From contig JAJRAL010000025.1 of NCBI GenBank assembly GCA_028679935.1, forward strand, positions 1 through 16,337: 16,337 bases of DNA, read 5' to 3'. The position numbers and the translations under genes were made by a program. The stretch is from Methanomassiliicoccales archaeon. GTDB lineage: Archaea > Thermoplasmatota > Thermoplasmata > Methanomassiliicoccales > UBA472. Positions 12,822-16,337 of the stretch are shown piece after piece. Under the pieces are notes generated by a model, which saw only the letters and a list, made by a program, of their open reading frames with translations, was not told the origin of the DNA and ran no database searches. Numbering within the stretch: the first letter of the stretch is position 1; the number at the start of each line of letters is the position of its first letter.

Positions 12822-14759
12822 ATGACCGACGAGCGCTACGAGATCATTGCCGTCGAGTGCTTGAGGGTCCAACGCAAGGACCAATCCCCCGAGATGATCG
12901 AACAGAAGGTCGATGAACGAGCCTTGGACAAGAACACCCAGGCGGTGCTCAAGAAGACCATGCAGGAGGGCGTCGAGACGGTCTGGGACCGTTTCGAGAA
13001 GCAGCAGCCCCCGTGCAAGTTCTGCTCCACCGGGATATCGTGCCAGAGATGCGCCATGGGGCCGTGCCGACTGATGGGCGGCGACCGGACGAGGGGCGTC
13101 TGCGGGGCGGACGCGAACCTGATGGTCTCGCGCAACCTGCTCGAGCATCTCGCCACCGGCGCGGCGGCGCACTCCGACCACGGACGCGACGTAGTCGAGA
13201 CGTTGCTGAAGATGACCCGGGGTGAGGCGCCCGAGTACAGCATCACCGACCGCGAGAAGATGATGCGCCTGGCAAAGGAGTACAAGGTCGACACCTCGCT
13301 CCCCGAGAAGGAGCTGGCGGAACAGCTCGCCCTGGCGATGCTCGACGAGTTCGGCACGGTCCGGGGATCGCTCGAAATGAGCAAGCGCGTCCCACCCGGG
13401 ACGTGGGACATTTGGACGAAGGCAAACATCGTGCCGAGGGGCATCGATCGCGAGGTCGTCGAGTCGATGCACCGCGTGCACATGGGCGTCGGGATGGATT
13501 ACCACGACTTCCTCTCGCACGGCATCAGGGTATCGCTCGCAGATGGCTGGGGCGGCTCGATGTGCGCTATGGAGATCTCCGACGTGCTCTTCGGGACGCC
13601 TGGCATCAAGAAGTCGAAGGTGAACCTTGGCGTCCTGAAGAAGGACGAGGTCAACATCTCGCTGCACGGCCACAATCCAATCCTCTCGGAGATGATCGTC
13701 AAGGCAGCTGGGCTGAAGGAGATGAAGGAGAGGGCGATGAAGGTCGGGGCGAAGGGCATCAACCTGGTGGGGCTGTGCTGCACCGGCAACGAGCTCCTGA
13801 TGAGGAAGGGGGTGCCTCAGGCGGGCAACCATCTGGACCAAGAGCTGGTCATAACCACCGGCGCGCTCGAGGCGATGGTCGTCGACTACCAGTGCATCTT
13901 CCCCACGCTCGCGAACACCGCCGCCTGCTTCCACACCAAGGTCGTCTCCACCTCGCCCAAGGCGAGGATCTCAGGGTCGGAGTACTTTGAGATCACGCCT
14001 GAGAACGCGTTCTCGCAGGCGAAGAAGATAGTCGAAATGGCGATCGACAACTACCCGAACCGCGTCCAGCAGCGCGTCTTCATCCCGGATTCGCCGGTCG
14101 AGGCGACGGTCGGCTTCTCGGTCGAGGCGATCAAGAGCGCCCTCGGAGGAAGTCTGAAGCCGCTGCTCGATGTCATCCAGGCAGGCAAGATCCGCGGCTG
14201 CGCCGGCATCGTCGGCTGCAACAACCCGAAGATCAAGCACGATTTCGGACACGTCACCCTGGCTAAGGAGCTGATAAAGCGCGATGTGCTGGTGGTCGAG
14301 ACGGGCTGCGCCTCCATCGCCTGCGCCAAGGCCGGGTTGATGAAGCCGGAGGCGATCGAGATGGCCGGCAAAGGGCTCAAGGAGGTCTGTGGCTCCCTCG
14401 GCATCCCGCCGGTGCTGCACATGGGTTCTTGCGTCGACAACACCCGCATCCTAAACCTGTGCGCCGAGCTGGCGAACCTGGCGAAGGTGCGGATCGATCA
14501 GTTGCCGGTGGCGGGCGCCGCCCCCGAATGGTACTCATCCAAGGCGGAGACGATCGCGACGTACTTCGTCGGCAGCGGCATCTCCGTGGCGTTGGGCGTC
14601 ACGCCGAGGATCGAGGGCAGCCCGAGCGTGGTCAAGGTATTGACTCAGGAGCTAGAGGGCGTGGTGAACGCGCGCTTCTGGGTCGAGCCGGACCCGAGGA
14701 AGGCGGCGGCCGTCATCTGGGACCACATCGAGGAGAAGCGCCGGGCGTTAAACATCTGA
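12822..14759 (+). CDS. cooS: Monofunctional Ni-dependent carbon monoxide dehydrogenase catalytic subunit
   Basis: This 645-residue protein oxidises CO to CO2, passing electrons through Fe-S clusters to ferredoxin. Numbering from ATG 12822: B/D-cluster cysteines C65, C68, C74, C77, C82 and C94. C65-x2-C68 is the D-cluster motif, with Ser where CooS-II of Carboxydothermus has its second D-cluster Cys. Active-site C-cluster ligands are complete: H282-G-H284, C320 (G-L-C-C-T-G), C358, C466 (G-C-N-N), C496 (T-G-C-A-S) and C537 (M-G-S-C-V-D). The proton-transfer Lys is K574. ATG 12822 has aggag nine bases upstream; ATG 12813 lies directly on that SD and would give 648 residues. No CooC, CooF, hydrogenase or ACS gene is next to it in this window. 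It is intact and likely functional. Confidence 0.95.
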   Translation: MTDERYEIIAVECLRVQRKDQSPEMIEQKVDERALDKNTQAVLKKTMQEGVETVWDRFEKQQPPCKFCSTGISCQRCAMGPCRLMGGDRTRGVCGADANLMVSRNLLEHLATGAAAHSDHGRDVVETLLKMTRGEAPEYSITDREKMMRLAKEYKVDTSLPEKELAEQLALAMLDEFGTVRGSLEMSKRVPPGTWDIWTKANIVPRGIDREVVESMHRVHMGVGMDYHDFLSHGIRVSLADGWGGSMCAMEISDVLFGTPGIKKSKVNLGVLKKDEVNISLHGHNPILSEMIVKAAGLKEMKERAMKVGAKGINLVGLCCTGNELLMRKGVPQAGNHLDQELVITTGALEAMVVDYQCIFPTLANTAACFHTKVVSTSPKARISGSEYFEITPENAFSQAKKIVEMAIDNYPNRVQQRVFIPDSPVEATVGFSVEAIKSALGGSLKPLLDVIQAGKIRGCAGIVGCNNPKIKHDFGHVTLAKELIKRDVLVVETGCASIACAKAGLMKPEAIEMAGKGLKEVCGSLGIPPVLHMGSCVDNTRILNLCAELANLAKVRIDQLPVAGAAPEWYSSKAETIATYFVGSGISVALGVTPRIEGSPSVVKVLTQELEGVVNARFWVEPDPRKAAAVIWDHIEEKRRALNI

Positions 14760-14784
14760 GCGTTCGAAGAGAGCTCGATTACGC

Positions 14785-15023
14785 TCAGGCCTTGTCCGTG
14801 TCGAGCTCCTCGTGGTACTCCTGGACGGTCTTCAGGCGTTCGGTGCGGATGAGCACGCTGGTGAAGAACGCCACTGCGACGAAGGCCGCGCCGATCAGGA
14901 ACATGTAGGTGATACTGTTGCTGAGCGAGAGGCGTATCGCGTCGATGATCGGGGCAGGCATCGTAGCGGGGCTCGTGAGCAGATACTGGCCGAGTGTGTT
15001 GACGTCGGTCGTCGGCAGGTAGG
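14785..15023 (-). pseudogene. Relic of an MFS transporter C-terminus
   Basis: The stretch directly after the ECF S-component stop codes in one frame for about 79 residues that look like the end of an EmrB/QacA-type MFS transporter: a linker, an amphipathic piece (I-I-D-A-I-R-L-S-L-S-N-S), one hydrophobic helix (M-F-L-I-G-A-A-F-V-A-V-A-F-F) and a basic/acidic tail with R-T-E-R-L-K. An MFS protein of this type has about 500 residues and 14 helices, so over 80% is missing. The frame is open upstream through the ECF gene, but that part is the out-of-frame shadow of the ECF gene. An ATG at 14961 could allow a 58-residue product. I read it as the remains of a transporter gene replaced or cut by the ECF genes. 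Confidence 0.5.
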
Positions 15024-15767
15024 TTACTTGGATGCATCGCCCATCGCGGGAGGCGGCTTCGCGGTGGAAGCCTCGTACTGAACGTGGAACCTCTTGTGAA
15101 AGCGCTTGAAGAGCGCGAGCACCGGCGCTCCGAGCACGGCGGCGAAGATCACGTTGCCCACGACGTGAAGCGCCATGAACGGTATCCCCCAGAGGTAGGT
15201 CGGCAGGAACAGCTCCGGCTTCGCCCCGTAGAACGTTATCCAGCTGCTGAAGTCCATCAGCAATTGGAAGGCGACGCCAAGGAGTATGCCGAGTATGATC
15301 AGGTCCTTCACGCCGTAGCCCGGATACTTCTTGCCTATGTAGCCGGCGACGATTCCGACCATGCCCCAGGCGACCATCTGCCAGGCGGTCCATGGCCCCT
15401 GTCCTAGGAATATGTTCGACACCGCCGCGGTGAGAGCGCCGACCATGGCGCCGGCAAGCGAGCCGAATACAAGGCCTATCGCGATTATGAGGAAGGTGCA
15501 TGGCTGGATGTTCGGCAATGCAGCAAAAGGTATCCTGGAGGCGGCGGTTATGGTAGCGAGGATCCCTATCAGCGCGACCTCCCTGGACGTCAAGGCCGAC
15601 TCCTCGAACTTGGCGAAGATGACGGCGATGATCAGGACCACAAGGATGAACGAGAGGAACGCCGCATACTCCGCGACGATGGCGTTCATGAAGACCGCCA
15701 TCAGGATCAGGATGCCCGCCATAGCGATGGAGGCTATCGTCAGGAGCGTGCTCCACTTCGGCCTCAT
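15024..15767 (-). CDS. ECF transporter S component (vitamin-type substrate binding)
   Basis: This 247-residue membrane protein has about six hydrophobic segments. Its pattern A-L-P-N-I-Q-P-C-T-F followed by G-L-V-F-G-S-L-A-G-A-M-V-G-A and N-I-F-L-G-Q-G-P-W-T-A-W-Q-M fits the substrate-capturing S subunits of energy-coupling-factor importers. The related G-P-W-x-P-x-Q-M group in actinobacteria is, to my recollection, linked to cobalamin, but this is not certain for this protein. The C-terminus is basic and cytoplasmic. The start ATG follows the ATPase stop after one base (TGAGATG) and has a strong SD, ggagg, on plus positions 15774-15778, inside the end of the ATPase gene. That makes the pair an operon. 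With corrinoid enzymes in the same window, uptake of cobalamin or a precursor is attractive but unproven. Confidence 0.78.
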   Translation of the reverse strand: MRPKWSTLLTIASIAMAGILILMAVFMNAIVAEYAAFLSFILVVLIIAVIFAKFEESALTSREVALIGILATITAASRIPFAALPNIQPCTFLIIAIGLVFGSLAGAMVGALTAAVSNIFLGQGPWTAWQMVAWGMVGIVAGYIGKKYPGYGVKDLIILGILLGVAFQLLMDFSSWITFYGAKPELFLPTYLWGIPFMALHVVGNVIFAAVLGAPVLALFKRFHKRFHVQYEASTAKPPPAMGDASK

Positions 15768-15768
15768 C

Positions 15769-16337
15769 TCACGCCTCCATGCATAGCTCTCTCACCTTTG
15801 ACATCACGTTCTCCATCGGCATGTCCTCGAGTTTTCCGTCCCTGAGGTACTGCACGCGGCTGGCATGCTCCGCGACGAAGCGATAGTCGTGTGTCACCAG
15901 GACGGTCGTCATTCCCTCGCGTCGAAGCTCCTGGATGATCGAGGCGAGCTTCACCTTGTTGCCGTGGTCGAGCCCCCTGGTAGGCTCATCGAGCACGAGG
16001 ATGCGGGGCTTTCCCACGAGAATCGAGGCGAGCGCGGCCCTCTCCCTCTCGCCGCAGCTGAGCTCTCGGGGGAAGGTCTGGACGAACCTCTCTATGTCTA
16101 GCACCCTCATCGCCCACTTCTTCCGCTCATCCCATTCGGCCGGGTCGATCTTGAGGTTCCTGAGAGTGAAGTCGAGCTCCTTGTCCAGAGTGTCCTCGAA
16201 CAGGTAGTTGTTGGGATTCTGGCCGAGGTAGCCGATGCGGTTCGCCAAGCTGGCCGTGGTCATCTCGGCGATGCTCCGCCCGTCGAACTCGACGGCGCCA
16301 CTCTGAGGCCGGAGGATGCCGTTGAGGTGCTTGAGCA
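15769..16337 (-). CDS. ECF-type ABC transporter ATPase, C-terminal part
   Basis: The frame is open to the right edge, so the Walker A region lies outside the window. What is seen is the rest of an ABC ATPase domain: L-K-H-L-N-G then L-R-P-Q-S-G just after the P-loop, the Q-loop Y-L-G-Q-N-P-N-N-Y, the signature L-S-C-G-E-R-E-R (usual LSGGQ, here with Cys and Glu), Walker B I-L-V-L-D-E-P-T, D-loop G-L-D and switch His in V-T-H-D. The Q-loop form Q-N-P is typical of EcfA ATPases. This could be the second half of a duplicated EcfA protein, or a separate EcfA. It ends one base before the S-component start, so the two are made together. Expect an EcfT gene and the rest of this ATPase beyond the edge. 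Confidence 0.85.
   Translation of the reverse strand, partial: LKHLNGILRPQSGAVEFDGRSIAEMTTASLANRIGYLGQNPNNYLFEDTLDKELDFTLRNLKIDPAEWDERKKWAMRVLDIERFVQTFPRELSCGERERAALASILVGKPRILVLDEPTRGLDHGNKVKLASIIQELRREGMTTVLVTHDYRFVAEHASRVQYLRDGKLEDMPMENVMSKVRELCMEA

Noticed and set aside
12723..13934. A 403-codon minus-strand frame opposite CooS.
   Set aside because: It lies opposite clear CooS motifs and is His/Arg/Leu-rich with no recognisable domain.
15024..15756. Upstream extension of the MFS-like frame through the ECF S gene.
   Set aside because: The ECF S frame has clear membrane segments and SD; the other frame here is His/Arg-rich noise. Only the part after 15024 looks like an MFS end.
1..16337. 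tRNA, rRNA, CRISPR arrays, insertion sequences, long repeats.
   Set aside because: None recognised on either strand on reading through the window.

Overview
The window reads as an archaeal chromosome fragment of high GC content (about 60% by eye), most likely from the Thermoplasmata, perhaps Methanomassiliicoccales or a relative. The reasons are a NosD-like beta-helix/fibronectin surface protein with a C-terminal membrane anchor, a methanogen-style corrinoid methyltransferase set, a regulator that looks like DUF4443 fused to DUF2111, an archaeal TATA box placed for leaderless translation, and several GTG/TTG starts. The phylum-level placement is inference. No RNA gene, CRISPR array, transposase or attachment site was seen.

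Layout. (1) 2-760: 3' end of a surface protein. (2) 761-1067: gap with a candidate promoter and several short inverted repeats. (3) 1068-6354: a five-gene operon-like run holding a corrinoid protein, two different UroD-family (MtaA/MtbA-like) methyltransferases, a RamA/RACE-like ATP-dependent reductive activator with a ferredoxin tail, and a DUF1638 protein. (4) 6538-9034: a tightly overlapping trio of cysteine hydrolase, thioredoxin-reductase-like flavoprotein without a CxxC, and RlmN/Cfr-like radical SAM protein. (5) 9157-12726: a minus-strand regulator, a shortened VOC protein, a SAM methyltransferase, an AlkA-type DNA glycosylase and a small four-helix membrane protein. (6) 12822-14759: a complete monofunctional Ni-CO dehydrogenase (CooS). 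(7) 14785-16337, minus strand: an ECF-type ATPase (5' end outside the window), an ECF S component, and a relic of an MFS transporter C-terminus.

How the parts may work together. The run at 1068-6354 has the parts to take a methyl group from an unidentified substrate onto Co(I), pass it to an acceptor such as CoM, and repair Co(II) with ATP and ferredoxin electrons. There is no MtaB, MtmB, MtbB or MttB gene, so the more divergent UroD paralogue at 1720-2781 is the natural candidate for the substrate-specific enzyme. CooS could feed low-potential electrons or link methyl groups to CO/acetyl-CoA metabolism, and the ECF transporter could import a vitamin such as a corrinoid. Both links are inference. 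The least explained unit is the hydrolase/flavoprotein/radical SAM trio, whose radical SAM member keeps one RlmN catalytic cysteine and lacks the other.
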